Positions 53,600 through 63,304 are shown, counted from the first letter of the stretch. The stretch: DNA of 64,000 bases from Lentzea nigeriaca (GCF_016907955.1 NZ_JAFBCX010000002.1:496001-560000), one strand, 5' to 3'. Made by a program: numbers and translations. The notes: a model not told the origin generated them from the sequence alone.

Positions 53600-53751
53600 T
53601 GTGTCCTCCAGGCTGTCGTGTCCTTCCACTGATGCGTCGAACGGCCACCGCGCCGGATCGACAAGCCCGCGGAAAAATCTTCGAGGTTTCTCGGCGGCGC
53701 TCTGACCTGCGGTTCGCGTTTCTGTCGGTGCCGTGCTCTAACGTTCGACCC

Positions 53752-55137
53752 GTGGCGAAGACAGCGCGGCCGATCTTCCGTTGTGCCGAGTGCGGGCACG
53801 AGGTGGCGAAGTGGTTCGGCCGCTGCCCCGAGTGCCAGGCGTGGGGCAGCATCGAGGAACGTGGCACGGCATCGGTGACCCGCGTGGTGGCCGGTGCGCC
53901 GACGTCCGCGGCGCGTCCGATCGGCGAGGTCGACATCGAGTCGGCACGGGCGCTGTCGACGGGCGTGGGCGAGTTCGACCGGGTGCTGGGCGGAGGCCTG
54001 GTGCCCGGCGCGGTCGTGCTGCTGGCGGGCGAGCCGGGCGTGGGCAAGTCGACGCTGCTGCTGGAGACGGCGCACCGGTGGGCGGAGAACCACGGCCGCT
54101 GCCTCTACGTCACGGGCGAGGAGTCCGCGGGGCAGGTGCGGTTGAGGGCGGAGCGCACCGGCAACCTGCACGCGGAGATGTACCTGGCGGCCGAGAGCGA
54201 GCTCAGCGCGTTGCTGGGGCAGGTCGACCAGGTGAAGCCGTCGATGCTGATCGTCGACTCCGTGCAGACCATGTCGACGGTGAGCGTGGAGGGCGTGCCC
54301 GGCGGTGTCACCCAGGTGCGGACCGTCGCGTCAGGGCTCATCGCGATGGCCAAGGAACGCGGGCTGCCGGTCGTGCTGGTCGGCCACGTCACCAAGGACG
54401 GATCCGTTGCGGGCCCACGGGTTCTGGAGCACCTCGTCGACGTCGTGCTGCAGTTCGAGGGCGACCGGCACTCCAGCCTGCGGCTGCTGCGCGGCATCAA
54501 GAACCGCTACGGCGCGGCCGACGAGGTGGGCTGCTTCGAGTTGCGCGACGACGGCATCATCGGCGTGCCCGACCCGTCGGGCCTGTTCCTCACGCGCCGG
54601 GAGAAGGCCGTCGAGGGCACGTGCGTCACGGTGATCGTCGAGGGCAAGCGCCCGATGCTCGGCGAGGTGCAGGCCCTCGTGGCCAAGACGAACCTGCCGG
54701 CGCCGCGTCGCGCGGTCAGCGGCCTCGACTCCGCGCGCATCTCGATGGCGCTGGCGGTGCTGGAGAAGCGCGGCAAGATCAACCTGTTCCAGAAGGACGT
54801 CTTCACCGCGACGGTGGGCGGCATGCGGCTGGTCGAGCCCGCCGCCGATCTCGCCGTGGTGCTGGCGGTGGCGTCCGCGGAACGCGAGATCGCGCTGCCC
54901 GCCGACCTGGTTGTGCTCGGCGAGGTGGGGCTGGCGGGCGAGATCAGGCGGGTCAACGGTGTCGGCAAGCGGCTGATGGAGGCCGCGCGGCTCGGCTTCA
55001 AGAAGGCGCTGGTGCCGCCGGACCACGGCCCGCTGCCGGACGGCGTGCGGGCGCTGGTGGCGAACGATCTGGTGTCGGCGCTGGACGTTCTGGGCCTGAA
55101 CCGGCGTCGCAACGGCAGCAAGAGCGAGGACGGCTGA
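53752..55137 (+). CDS. radA: DNA repair protein RadA
   Basis: A 461-residue recombination helicase. The N-terminal zinc finger is CAECG and CPECQ (four Cys in residues 10-30). The RecA-like ATPase has Walker A GEPGVGKST near 95, and KNRYG near 257 is the RadA signature. The C-terminal Lon-protease-like domain (LGEVGLAGEIRRV near 400) completes it. GTG 53752 follows DoxX's divergent promoter. In most actinobacteria disA follows directly and its product is functionally tied to RadA; here the next DNA is a decayed gene. Confidence 0.95.
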   Translation: MAKTARPIFRCAECGHEVAKWFGRCPECQAWGSIEERGTASVTRVVAGAPTSAARPIGEVDIESARALSTGVGEFDRVLGGGLVPGAVVLLAGEPGVGKSTLLLETAHRWAENHGRCLYVTGEESAGQVRLRAERTGNLHAEMYLAAESELSALLGQVDQVKPSMLIVDSVQTMSTVSVEGVPGGVTQVRTVASGLIAMAKERGLPVVLVGHVTKDGSVAGPRVLEHLVDVVLQFEGDRHSSLRLLRGIKNRYGAADEVGCFELRDDGIIGVPDPSGLFLTRREKAVEGTCVTVIVEGKRPMLGEVQALVAKTNLPAPRRAVSGLDSARISMALAVLEKRGKINLFQKDVFTATVGGMRLVEPAADLAVVLAVASAEREIALPADLVVLGEVGLAGEIRRVNGVGKRLMEAARLGFKKALVPPDHGPLPDGVRALVANDLVSALDVLGLNRRRNGSKSEDG

Positions 55138-55150
55138 GCTGCTGGTAGGT

Positions 55151-55376
55151 GGTCGCGCTGGTGCCGGACGACGCGTGCGGTGACGCGGGCCTGTCGCGCG
55201 CGGACGTTCGAGGAGTACCTGGACCACGACGAGTTCGAGGTCGCTCGGCATCCTCGTGGACTTCCACGACGGGGTCTGGAAAGGCGAGGAGGTCCGGGTA
55301 CTGCCGGGCGGCGTCGGCCGCGCTGCTGCGGCTGGGCTGACCGCGACGGGAACCGTGACTATGATCGAATACCGGG
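55151..55376 (+). pseudogene. Decayed copy of the N-terminal half of the following gene
   Basis: Segments in three frames resemble the downstream gene: a first frame reads ALVPDDACGDAGLSRADV, a second FEEYLDHDEFEV, and after a 1-2 base loss a third reads ILVDFHDGVWKGEEVRVLP. The intact gene has VLDHLDHEEWELVLDLLGEFEGNTW at the same relative place. At least two frameshifts separate the pieces, and the C-terminal barrel is missing. It starts 14 bp after radA, where disA is expected. Confidence 0.5.
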
Positions 55377-55910
55377 GTGTTGGGGAGACACGACCGCGAG
55401 ATCGGTGAGTTGTTGCGGTTCGCGGCGGCCATGGTGCCCCCGCAGGTGCAGAGCGAGGACGTGCTCGACCACCTCGACCACGAGGAGTGGGAGCTGGTGC
55501 TCGACCTGCTGGGGGAGTTCGAGGGCAACACCTGGCAGACACCGCGCTACTGGGCCCTGCTGGCCGAGGCCGCCATCCAGATGGACGCGGACGAGGCCTG
55601 GTTCCAGTGGCGGTGCGTGGAGTCGATCCAAGGCGTACTGCGGGTGGAGCTGGTGCTCGGGCGGGACGCGGAACCGTTGCAGGCCAGGGGAGAGCGGCCG
55701 ACGTGGGACGTGACGGGCAAGCATCAGCGGCTGGCGGCGTTGTGGATCGAGTCCAAGCCGGTGCTGGGGCCGGGAGAACGGGCGACGGCACGGTTGCGGC
55801 CGTTCGTGCCGCCGGCCTGGGCGCATCTGATCCGGGGTGACGTGATCACGTTGCAGGGCCGGTCGCCTGGGCGGGCGACGATCATCGAGAAGGTGCCGCC
55901 GCGGCCCTGA
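55377..55910 (+). CDS. Hypothetical protein with helical N-terminal domain and EF-Tu domain-III-like C terminus
   Basis: A 177-residue protein that I do not recognise as a named family. The N-terminal 75 residues are helical (ELLRFAAAMVPP, then LDHLDHEEWELVLDLLGEF), recalling small immunity-type domains in which a WEL-type helix is followed by FWxLL. The C-terminal part (WIESKPVLGPGERATARLRPF, AWAHLIRGDVITLQG) resembles the third beta-barrel of EF-Tu. GTG 55377 or TTG 55380 may start it. It overlaps the convergent AraC gene by 29 bp. Confidence 0.55.
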   Translation: MLGRHDREIGELLRFAAAMVPPQVQSEDVLDHLDHEEWELVLDLLGEFEGNTWQTPRYWALLAEAAIQMDADEAWFQWRCVESIQGVLRVELVLGRDAEPLQARGERPTWDVTGKHQRLAALWIESKPVLGPGERATARLRPFVPPAWAHLIRGDVITLQGRSPGRATIIEKVPPRP

Positions 55911-56694
55911 GCAGCAGCTTCCGCAGCGCGGTCGGCGTGTGGCCCAGGTGTTCGCGCATCGTCCGTGACAGGTGGGCCTGGTCGGCGAAGCCCAGATCGG
56001 CGGCAAGGCAGGCGAGGCTGGTCTCGCCGTCCTCCAGGCGATCCAGCACGCGGCCCACGCGCACCCGGTTGCGGTAGCGGGTCAACGAGACGCCCAGCTC
56101 ACGGGTGAAGGCCCGGCTGAGCCGGTACGGCGAGACGCCCAGCAGCGCGGCGAGCGGAATCAGGCCCTCGGCGGCGGGATGGCCGGCGCCGATCACGTCG
56201 CGCGCCCTGGCGACCAGCGCACCGTCACCCGCGCCGGCTGCGTCCGGGACCCTCGTCGTCACCATCCGCTCGACGACCTCTCCCACCAGGCGGACGAGGT
56301 GCTCGGCCGAGTCGCCGGACCGGGTCGCGGCCAGCAGTCGGCGGTGGGCCAGATCGAGCCTGCCGTCCACGTACAGCGCTGAACCGGTGAGCCGGGGTGC
56401 GTCGCCCGCCACGGCCCGCCACAACCCGGCGGTGAGGCTGATCGACGTGCACACGTCGCCGCCCGCGGGATGGGCGAACTGCTCCTCCTCACCGGGCAGC
56501 CCGACGTAGCCGACCGTGCGGTCGAGGTCGGCCTGCAGGCCGCGGACCCGGCGGCGGAACCCGCCGCGGTGCACGAGCACGAGCCGCACGTCCGCGCGCG
56601 GGGTTTCGGCAGACCAGCCTCGGTGATCGTCCTGGCAGTCCACCACGGAGACGGTGAACTCCGGACGGGCCGCGAGGTCGACGAACGAGAGCAC
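55882..56694 (-). CDS. AraC-family transcriptional regulator
   Basis: A 270-residue regulator with an N-terminal cupin-like sensor domain (VRLVLVHRGGFRRRV) and a C-terminal double HTH. IPLAALLGVSPYRLSRAFTRELG is HTH 1 and TSLACLAADLGFADQAHLSRTMREHLG is HTH 2. It is divergent from the VOC gene at 56799, with 104 bp between, and could control the VOC-SRPBCC pair. Confidence 0.88.
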   Translation of the reverse strand: MLSFVDLAARPEFTVSVVDCQDDHRGWSAETPRADVRLVLVHRGGFRRRVRGLQADLDRTVGYVGLPGEEEQFAHPAGGDVCTSISLTAGLWRAVAGDAPRLTGSALYVDGRLDLAHRRLLAATRSGDSAEHLVRLVGEVVERMVTTRVPDAAGAGDGALVARARDVIGAGHPAAEGLIPLAALLGVSPYRLSRAFTRELGVSLTRYRNRVRVGRVLDRLEDGETSLACLAADLGFADQAHLSRTMREHLGHTPTALRKLLLRAAAAPSR

Positions 56695-56798
56695 ACCAGC
56701 AGGTTAGGCCGGGGGTCTGACAATTCCCGCAAGGATCTTCAAGACCGCCGAGCGGCTCCGGACGAGGCTGGTGCGCACAAGAACCGAAGGAGACTTCC

Positions 56799-57149
56799 AT
56801 GTCCGCATTGGCCCAGCTCACCACGATCGTCCTCGACTGCGCCGACCCCGGACCGCTGGCCGAGTTCTACCGCGCCGTCACGGGGTGGGAGGTGACGTTC
56901 AGCAACGAGGACTGCGTCTACGTCAGCGGTGGCGGAGTCCAGCTCGCCTTCGTGCGGGTGGACGGCTACGAGCCGCCCCGGTGGCCGAGCCCCACCAAGC
57001 AGGCGCACCTCGACTTCGACGTCGCCGACCGCGAGCTCGCCGTCAAGCAACTGCTCGAGCTGGGCGCGACCAAGCCCGAGTTCCAGCCGGGCGACGGGTG
57101 GACGGTGCTCGCCGACCCGCAGGGCCACCTGCTCTGTCTGGTCGGCTGA
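56799..57149 (+). CDS. VOC-family (glyoxalase-like) protein
   Basis: A 116-residue vicinal-oxygen-chelate protein with two beta-alpha-beta-beta-beta units: LTTIVLDCADPGPLAEFYRAVTGW at 7-30 and KQAHLDFDVADRELAVKQLLELGAT near 67-91, ending in LADPQGHLLCLVG. Metal or substrate specificity cannot be told. GAAGGAG precedes ATG 56799 at good spacing. An SRPBCC gene follows after 4 bp and the pair is divergent from an AraC regulator. Confidence 0.87.
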   Translation: MSALAQLTTIVLDCADPGPLAEFYRAVTGWEVTFSNEDCVYVSGGGVQLAFVRVDGYEPPRWPSPTKQAHLDFDVADRELAVKQLLELGATKPEFQPGDGWTVLADPQGHLLCLVG

Positions 57150-57153
57150 TCAC

Positions 57154-57558
57154 ATGGCCTACATCAGCAAGGAGATCGTGATCGAGTCCAGCGCCGACGA
57201 CGTGTGGGAAGTGATCGGAGACTTCGCCACCGGCCCGTCGCGCATGGCCCCAGGGCTGGTGCTGGACACCAAGGCCGAGACGGACGAGCGGACGGTCAGC
57301 TTCGCCGACGGCACCGTGGTCACGGAAAAGCGCGTTTCGGTCGACCAGGACGCGCGTCGGATCGCCTACTCGGTCGTCGGCGGCACCGTCGCACCGGAGC
57401 ACGACAACGCGGTGATGCGGATCGTCGCCGACGGCGAACGGCGGTGCCGGATGGTGTGGACGCGCGACGTGCTCCCCGACGAGCTGGCCGAGTCCATGGG
57501 CAAGGTGATGGCCCACTCCCTGACCGTCATCAAGAAGACCCTCGACGACGCTCGCTGA
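57154..57558 (+). CDS. SRPBCC-family (START-like) protein
   Basis: A 134-residue helix-grip protein of the polyketide-cyclase/START type. It has IESSADDVWEVIGDFATGPSRMAPGL at the N terminus, VTEKRVSVDQDARRIAYSVVGG in the middle, and the C-terminal long helix in GKVMAHSLTVIKKTLDDA. The ligand is unknown. It is 4 bp after the VOC gene and probably co-transcribed. A large hairpin terminator follows. Confidence 0.85.
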   Translation: MAYISKEIVIESSADDVWEVIGDFATGPSRMAPGLVLDTKAETDERTVSFADGTVVTEKRVSVDQDARRIAYSVVGGTVAPEHDNAVMRIVADGERRCRMVWTRDVLPDELAESMGKVMAHSLTVIKKTLDDAR

Positions 57559-57560
57559 GA

Positions 57561-57613
57561 CGTACGCGGGGAGCTTTCGTACTCTTCTGGAGTACGAAAG
57601 CTCCCCGCGTACG
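57561..57613. terminator. Perfect 24-bp inverted repeat between convergent genes
   Basis: Positions 57561-57584 and 57590-57613 are exact reverse complements of each other (24 bp) around a 5-nt TTCTG loop. It sits 2 bp after the SRPBCC stop and 6 bp before the trehalase stop, so it likely ends both transcripts. Confidence 0.9.
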
Positions 57614-57619
57614 GTCACG

Positions 57620-60148
57620 TCACTGCGAGAGCAGCTGGGCGCAGCGGATCAGGCCCAGGTGCGAGTACGCCTGCGGGTGGTTGCCCAGCGAACGCTCTGC
57701 GATCGGGTCGTACTCCTCCGGGAGCAGGCCCGTGGGACCCGCGGCCGCGACGATCTGGCCGAACAGCTCCTCGGCCTCGGTGCGGCGACCGGTGAGCAGG
57801 TAGGCCTCGATCATCCACGCCGCGCACAGGTGGAAGCCGCCCTCGTCGCCCGGCAGGCCGTCGTCGCGGTGGTAGCGGTACACGGTCGAACCGGAGCGCA
57901 GCTCGGCCTCGATGGCGGTGACGGTGGACTGGAAGCGCTCGTCGGTCGGGTCGATCAGGCCGGACAGTCCGACGAAGAGCGAGGCCGCGTCCAGGTCGTC
58001 GCCGTCGTAGGCCGTGGTGAACGACTGGACCTCGTCGTTCCAGCCGTTCTTGAGCACGTCCGTGGCGATGGTGTCGCGCAACGGCACCCACAACGGGTCC
58101 AGGGAACGGCCGAACTGCTCGCCGAGCTTGATCGCGCGGTCGATGGTCAGCCAGCACATGACCTTCGAGTACACGTGGTGGCGCGGCGCGTGCCGCTCCT
58201 CCCAGATGCCGTGGTCGGGCTCGTGCCAGCGCCGCGAGACGGCCTCCGCCATCGCCTGGACCATCTTCCAGTCCTGGTCCGACAGCGAGCCACGGGCGGT
58301 GGCCAGCTGCACGACCAGGTCGACGACCGGGCCGAACACGTCGAGCTGCACCTGCTGGTTCGCGAGGTTGCCGACGCGCACCGGACGGGAACCCGCGTAG
58401 CCGGGCAGCGTGTCGATCACGGCCTCGGCACCGAGCTGCGTGCCGTGCAACGTGTACAGCGGGTGCAGGCGCTCCGGGCCGGGGATGGTCTCCAGCACGC
58501 CGTGCAGCCACGCCAGGAAGCCGTCGGCCTCCGCGAACGAGCCCACGGACACCAGGGCCGCGGCGGTCATCGCGCCGTCCCGCAGCCAGCAGTAGCGGTA
58601 GTCCCAGTTGCGGACACCGCCCAGCTCCTCTGGCAGCGACGTGGTGGCCGCGGCCATGATCGAGCCGGAGTCCTTGTGCACCAGGCCGCGCAACGTCAGC
58701 GCCGAGCGCAGCACCAGGTCCGTCTGCACGGTCGGGAGCTTCAGCCCCGCCGCCCAGTCCGACCAGTATCCGGCCGCGCGGTCACGGCGGATCGACTCGG
58801 CCAGCGCGTGCTCGGAGATGTCGTCGGTGCCGCACCGCAGTTCCAGCAGCACCGGCGCACCCTCGCGCGGGCGGACGACCGCGCGTGCGGTCTCCTGCAC
58901 GCCGTCGGAGGTGATCTCCCAGTCGACGCCCGGCGAGCGCAGCACCATCGGGTCGGACGTGCCGACCACGCGCAGGCCTTCGCGCTCGCGGATGAACCGC
59001 ACCGGCACCTGGCCGAACTCCGGGCGCGGCGCGAACGTGATCACCGCGTTGGTCGAACCGGAAATTCGCCGCACCAGGTCCGTGCGGTGGGAGGCGAGGT
59101 CGTGCTCCAGGTAGTCCGTCACGAGGAGCCGCGACCAGCGGGTCTCCACGATCATCGTGCCCGGCAGGTAGCGCTGGCCCAGCGGCAGCGACCCGTGCTC
59201 CGGCTTGATCGAGAAGTGGCCGGCCGCCGGTCCGCCGAGCAGGTCCGCGAAGATCGCGGCCGAGTCGGGCTCCGGGTGGCACAGCCAGTTGACCTTGGCG
59301 TCCGGCGTGACCAGCGCGACCGACCGCTCGTTGGCGAGCATGGTCAGCCGCTCGATCGGCACGGCCTGGTCGCCGTGCAGCCACGCGCGCCGCTCCTCCA
59401 GGAGGAACGCCAGCACGGTCGCGACGTCGGCGGGGTCGTTCACGTAGTACTCGGCGAGCGACTCGCCGGGACCGACGCGGATGCCCAGGTCAGGGCCGGA
59501 CAGGCGGGCGAAGGCCTTCTCGTCCGTCACGTCGTCGCCCAGGAAGATCGCCGCGGTGGCGCCGACCTGGTGGCGCAGGATGTCCAGCGCGTGACCCTTG
59601 TCGGTCTGCACGACGGCGAGCTCGATGACGGCCTTGCCCTCGGTGACCTGCACACCTTCCCAGGTGCACGGGCCGGAGCGGACCGCTTCCAGCACGGTCT
59701 CGCCGACCGACGCCTCGGCCCGGCGCACGTGCACGGCGACGGACGCGGGCTTGACCTCGAGGTGCACACCCTCGTGGCCGTCGACGATCTGTTCCAGCTC
59801 GCCCTCGATGCGGCGCAGCAGCGCCTTTGCGTTCGCGTCGAGCGCGTGCACGAAGCCGACGTCGAACTCGGAGCCGTGCGAGCCGACCAGGTGAACCTCA
59901 CCCGGCAGGCGGGACAGTGTGGCGAGGTCGCGCAGCGCACGACCGGAGATCACTGCGGAGGTGGTCTCGTGCAGGCTCGCGAGAGAACGCAGCGCGTTCA
60001 CCGATTCCGGGAGCGGGCGGGCCTGCTCCGGGTCGCTCACGATCGGCGCGAGGGTTCCGTCGTAGTCGCTCGCGACCAGCAGTCTCGGGGTGCGGGCGAG
60101 CTGGCAGATGGCTCGCCGCAGTTCGGCGGGGAGGGCCTCGGCGGTCAA
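57620..60148 (-). CDS. Fused trehalose-6-phosphate phosphatase/GH15-type trehalase
   Basis: An 842-residue two-domain protein. Residues 1-245 are an OtsB-type HAD phosphatase: SDYDGTLAPI near 27, ISGR near 67, and FLGDDVTDEKAF near 198. Residues 260-842 are a GH15 glucoamylase/trehalase-like domain: NWDYRYCWLRDGAM near 510 and GWNDEVQSFTTAYD near 700 carry the catalytic-acid and nucleophile-side motifs of actinobacterial GH15 trehalases. Standard OtsB is about 265 residues, so the fusion puts trehalose release and hydrolysis on one chain. TTG 60148 is preceded by AGGAGGGG. otsA is 45 bp upstream. Confidence 0.88.
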   Translation of the reverse strand: MTAEALPAELRRAICQLARTPRLLVASDYDGTLAPIVSDPEQARPLPESVNALRSLASLHETTSAVISGRALRDLATLSRLPGEVHLVGSHGSEFDVGFVHALDANAKALLRRIEGELEQIVDGHEGVHLEVKPASVAVHVRRAEASVGETVLEAVRSGPCTWEGVQVTEGKAVIELAVVQTDKGHALDILRHQVGATAAIFLGDDVTDEKAFARLSGPDLGIRVGPGESLAEYYVNDPADVATVLAFLLEERRAWLHGDQAVPIERLTMLANERSVALVTPDAKVNWLCHPEPDSAAIFADLLGGPAAGHFSIKPEHGSLPLGQRYLPGTMIVETRWSRLLVTDYLEHDLASHRTDLVRRISGSTNAVITFAPRPEFGQVPVRFIREREGLRVVGTSDPMVLRSPGVDWEITSDGVQETARAVVRPREGAPVLLELRCGTDDISEHALAESIRRDRAAGYWSDWAAGLKLPTVQTDLVLRSALTLRGLVHKDSGSIMAAATTSLPEELGGVRNWDYRYCWLRDGAMTAAALVSVGSFAEADGFLAWLHGVLETIPGPERLHPLYTLHGTQLGAEAVIDTLPGYAGSRPVRVGNLANQQVQLDVFGPVVDLVVQLATARGSLSDQDWKMVQAMAEAVSRRWHEPDHGIWEERHAPRHHVYSKVMCWLTIDRAIKLGEQFGRSLDPLWVPLRDTIATDVLKNGWNDEVQSFTTAYDGDDLDAASLFVGLSGLIDPTDERFQSTVTAIEAELRSGSTVYRYHRDDGLPGDEGGFHLCAAWMIEAYLLTGRRTEAEELFGQIVAAAGPTGLLPEEYDPIAERSLGNHPQAYSHLGLIRCAQLLSQ

Positions 60149-60193
60149 CGCCCCTCCTGGAGCACTCGTCGGGTCAATGGGATCTGAAATGAT

Positions 60194-61627
60194 TCAGACC
60201 GAGGTCTGCGTGCCCAACGCCTCCAGGAACGACCTCGCCCAGCGGTCAACGTCGTGGGTGAGGACTTGGCGGCGCAGCGCGCGCATCCTACGGCGGCCTT
60301 CTGCGGGATCGATGTCGAGGGCGGCCTGCAGTGCGTTCTTGACACCGTCCAGATCATGGGGGTTCACCAGGAACGCACTGGTCAGTTCTGCGGCAGCGCC
60401 GGCGAACTCGCTGAGCACCAGAGCTCCACCAAGATCATATCGACAGGCCACGTACTCCTTGCACACCAGGTTCATACCGTCACGAACTGGCGTCACGACC
60501 ATGACGTCCGCGGCGCTCATGAACGCCACCAGTTCCTCACGGTTGACCGACTGGTGGAGGTAGTGGACCACCGGTTTGCCGACCCGCCCGAACTCGCCGT
60601 TGATCCGGCCGACGGACTGCTCGATGTCCTTGCGCATCGTCTTGTAGTGATCGACGCGTTCCCGGCTCGGTGTGGCGAGCTGGACCATCGCGACGTCCTC
60701 CGGGTTCACCCTGCCGTCCGCGATCAGCTCGTAGAGAGCGCGGATGCGGACGTCGATGCCCTTCGTGTAGTCGAGACGGTCCACGCCGAGCAGGATGCGC
60801 TTGGGGTTGCCGAGATCCTCTCGAATCTGCCTCGCGCGGGCCTGCGTCTCCTTGCGGCGCGCCACGGCGTCGAGCCCCGCGCTGTCGATCGAGATCGGGA
60901 ACGCGCCGACGCGCACCGTGCGGTCGCCGACCTGCACGACACCTGGCCGGGTCCTGACACCGACGGTGCCGCGGCTGGGCTCCAGACCGACGAGGCGGCG
61001 GGCCAGCCAGAGGAAGTTCTGCGCGCCACCGGGCCGGTGGAAGCCGACGAGGTCGGCGCCGAGCAGACCGCGAATGATCTCCGTGCGCCACGGGAGCTGC
61101 ATGAAGAGCTCGACCGGCGGGAACGGGATGTGCAGGAAGAAGCCGATCTTCAGATCGGGCCGCTGCTCGCGCAGCATCGCCGGGACGAGCTGCAACTGGT
61201 AGTCCTGCACCCACACCGTCGCGCCCTGCGCGGCGATCTTCGCGGTCGCGTCGGCGAACCGCTGGTTGACCCGCACGTAGGAGTTCCACCAGTGCCGGTG
61301 GAACGCGGGCTGCGCCACGACGTCGTGGTAGAGCGGCCAGAGCGTGCCGTTGGAGAAGCCCTCGTAGTAGTCCTCGACCTCTTTGGCGGACAGCTGGACG
61401 GGGTGCAGCAGCAGGCCGTCGTCCTCGAACGGGGCGACGTCGGCGTCGGCCACGCCCGGCCAGCCGACCCAGGCACCGCTGTGTGAGCGCAGGAACGGTT
61501 CGAGCGCGCTCACCAACCCGCCGGGGCTGTGTTTCCATCGTTCTGTGCCGTCGGGCAAGCGTTCCAGGTCAACCGGGAGCCGGTTGGCCACGACTACGAA
61601 TTCCGCACCGTTCTCGCCAATGTCCAT
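60194..61627 (-). CDS. otsA: Trehalose-6-phosphate synthase
   Basis: A 477-residue GT20 enzyme making trehalose 6-phosphate from UDP- (or ADP-) glucose and glucose 6-phosphate. [10 protein letters not shown] at the N terminus, [15 protein letters not shown] near 130, FFLHIPFPP near 153, RLDYTKGID near 272 and [14 protein letters not shown] near 373 are family signatures. ATG 61627 is chosen; the in-frame upstream region contains non-family sequence. The fused phosphatase/trehalase gene follows on the same strand, completing the OtsAB route and adding breakdown. Confidence 0.94.
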   Translation of the reverse strand: MDIGENGAEFVVVANRLPVDLERLPDGTERWKHSPGGLVSALEPFLRSHSGAWVGWPGVADADVAPFEDDGLLLHPVQLSAKEVEDYYEGFSNGTLWPLYHDVVAQPAFHRHWWNSYVRVNQRFADATAKIAAQGATVWVQDYQLQLVPAMLREQRPDLKIGFFLHIPFPPVELFMQLPWRTEIIRGLLGADLVGFHRPGGAQNFLWLARRLVGLEPSRGTVGVRTRPGVVQVGDRTVRVGAFPISIDSAGLDAVARRKETQARARQIREDLGNPKRILLGVDRLDYTKGIDVRIRALYELIADGRVNPEDVAMVQLATPSRERVDHYKTMRKDIEQSVGRINGEFGRVGKPVVHYLHQSVNREELVAFMSAADVMVVTPVRDGMNLVCKEYVACRYDLGGALVLSEFAGAAAELTSAFLVNPHDLDGVKNALQAALDIDPAEGRRRMRALRRQVLTHDVDRWARSFLEALGTQTSV

Positions 61628-61697
61628 GCTCACAAACACCGAGGCTAGTGCGGACGCGTGTCCGGGGCGTGTCGTGTAACCCCTTTCACAGCCACGT

Positions 61698-63053
61698 TCA
61701 CTCCAACCGACGCTTGGTGGGTTTGAGCGGCCCGGACATGCGTGGACCAGCGAACTTGCGCTCCAGACGGCCCAGTCCGGTGCGCACCGGCTGGGCCAGG
61801 TACTCGCCGAACACCACCCCTCCCGCCAGGGCGAGAGCAATACCACTCGCGAACACCAAAGTGCTCAAACCGGCCGGATCGCCCTCCGCGGTGAGCTGGA
61901 ACAGCCCCCGGTACGTGGTCCAGCCTGGCAGCAACGGAACCACTCCCGCCTGCACCACGACGAGCGTCGGGATGCGCAGCCGTCGGGTCATGGCCGCGCC
62001 ACCGAATCCGGTGATCGCGGCGGCCACGGCGGACCCGAGCAGCACGTCGAGACCGGCGCTCGTCACGAGCCCGTAGGAGGCCGTGCCGATCGCGCCGGAG
62101 ATCGCCGCGGCGACGAGCGCGCGGGGCTGCGCATAGCACGCGAGCGCGAAGAACGCACTCGTCGCCGCACCGGCCGCGAACTGCATCGGCACCGCGGAGA
62201 TCAACGGCGGCAGCGGGTCGGTGAGCTTGATTTCGAGTCCGAAGTGGACGGCCGTGCGGATCGCGATCGCGACGCCCGCGATCAGGCCGGCGCTCAGCAG
62301 CACGGTCTCGACGGTGCGCCCGGCGGCAGTGACGTTGTAGCCGGAGATCGCGTCCTGCACGGTGCTGACCAGCGCGAGCCCGGACAGCAGCACGACGATC
62401 CCGACGGCCACCAGCAGGCTCGGCCGGACATCGGGCAGCAACTCCGTCGCGAAGACCGTCAGCGCGGCACCCGTGGCGAGCGCGCCACCGACGAGTTGCT
62501 GGAAGAAGAACGGCAGCGCGCGGCGGTTGAGGATCCGGCCGACCCGGTCGATCACGGCGGTGACGACGGCGGCGGTGAGCGCGAGCTGCAGCCCGCCGCC
62601 GACGAGGAACGCGACGGCCGCGGCCATTCCGGCCCACGCGACGGTGGCGACCCAGCGCGGATACGGGTGCTTGGCCGTGGTGATGTGTTCGAGTTCGGAG
62701 TGCGCGTCCTCGATCGGCCCGAGATTCCGCACGAGGTGTTCCACGGCGGCCAGTCGCGTGTAGTCGAGGCTGCGCTGGCGGACGACCCGCACCGCGGTGA
62801 TCGGTGGCGCGTCAGTACCCCGATGACAAGACACGCTGATTGAGGTGTAGATCACGTCGACTTCGGTGTGCGGGAGTCCATAGCTCTCGGTAACTGAAAG
62901 AATCGTCGCTGTTACGTCGGCCGCGCCGGCCCCACTGGCCATTTGAACCTCGCCGATCTTGAGTGCGAGATCTAGTACCAGGTGAACAGTGGTGTCGTCG
63001 GGCAGCGAGGGGCCGTGCAGGTTGTTCGTGGAAATCTCGCGCACCTCCGTCAT
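61698..63053 (-). CDS. ThrE-family threonine/serine exporter
   Basis: A 451-residue exporter with an N-terminal hydrolase-like ThrE domain ([22 protein letters not shown] near residue 27) and about ten transmembrane helices in two ThrE/ThrE_2 halves ([39 protein letters not shown]). Related to Corynebacterium ThrE, which exports threonine and serine by proton motive force. ATG 63053 starts MTEVREIST; longer in-frame readings to 63134 exist. The gene stands alone; the 251-bp gap to tRNA-Thr has no visible attenuator. Confidence 0.88.
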   Translation of the reverse strand: MTEVREISTNNLHGPSLPDDTTVHLVLDLALKIGEVQMASGAGAADVTATILSVTESYGLPHTEVDVIYTSISVSCHRGTDAPPITAVRVVRQRSLDYTRLAAVEHLVRNLGPIEDAHSELEHITTAKHPYPRWVATVAWAGMAAAVAFLVGGGLQLALTAAVVTAVIDRVGRILNRRALPFFFQQLVGGALATGAALTVFATELLPDVRPSLLVAVGIVVLLSGLALVSTVQDAISGYNVTAAGRTVETVLLSAGLIAGVAIAIRTAVHFGLEIKLTDPLPPLISAVPMQFAAGAATSAFFALACYAQPRALVAAAISGAIGTASYGLVTSAGLDVLLGSAVAAAITGFGGAAMTRRLRIPTLVVVQAGVVPLLPGWTTYRGLFQLTAEGDPAGLSTLVFASGIALALAGGVVFGEYLAQPVRTGLGRLERKFAGPRMSGPLKPTKRRLE

Positions 63054-63304
63054 GTGATCGTGACAAGTCCTTGGACTGTTGCTGTGTCGTCTGCCACCTC
63101 CGATCGGGCGACCCGAAAAGGAGGACATGATCACTGTCCGTTGGTTACCCTCCTGACCTGGTCAAGGCGACCCCTTCGGCGCTTTGATCCACTCAGTTGG
63201 TTGGCCTGACTCCGACCGGGGCAATCCGATCACACTGAGAGCAGACCGTTCGCCGCAGGTAGCACCCGCAACGGGCGCTTACCATGTTCGCGAACACGAG
63301 CCAG

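Noticed and set aside
57659..60187. A long plus-strand open frame opposite the phosphatase/trehalase
   Set aside because: The antisense product is Arg/Val/Gln-rich without domain features, whereas the minus strand carries two clear enzyme domains.
63054..63304. Riboswitch or T-box upstream of the ThrE-type exporter
   Set aside because: No T-box core, antiterminator or conserved riboswitch motif could be recognised in this gap.
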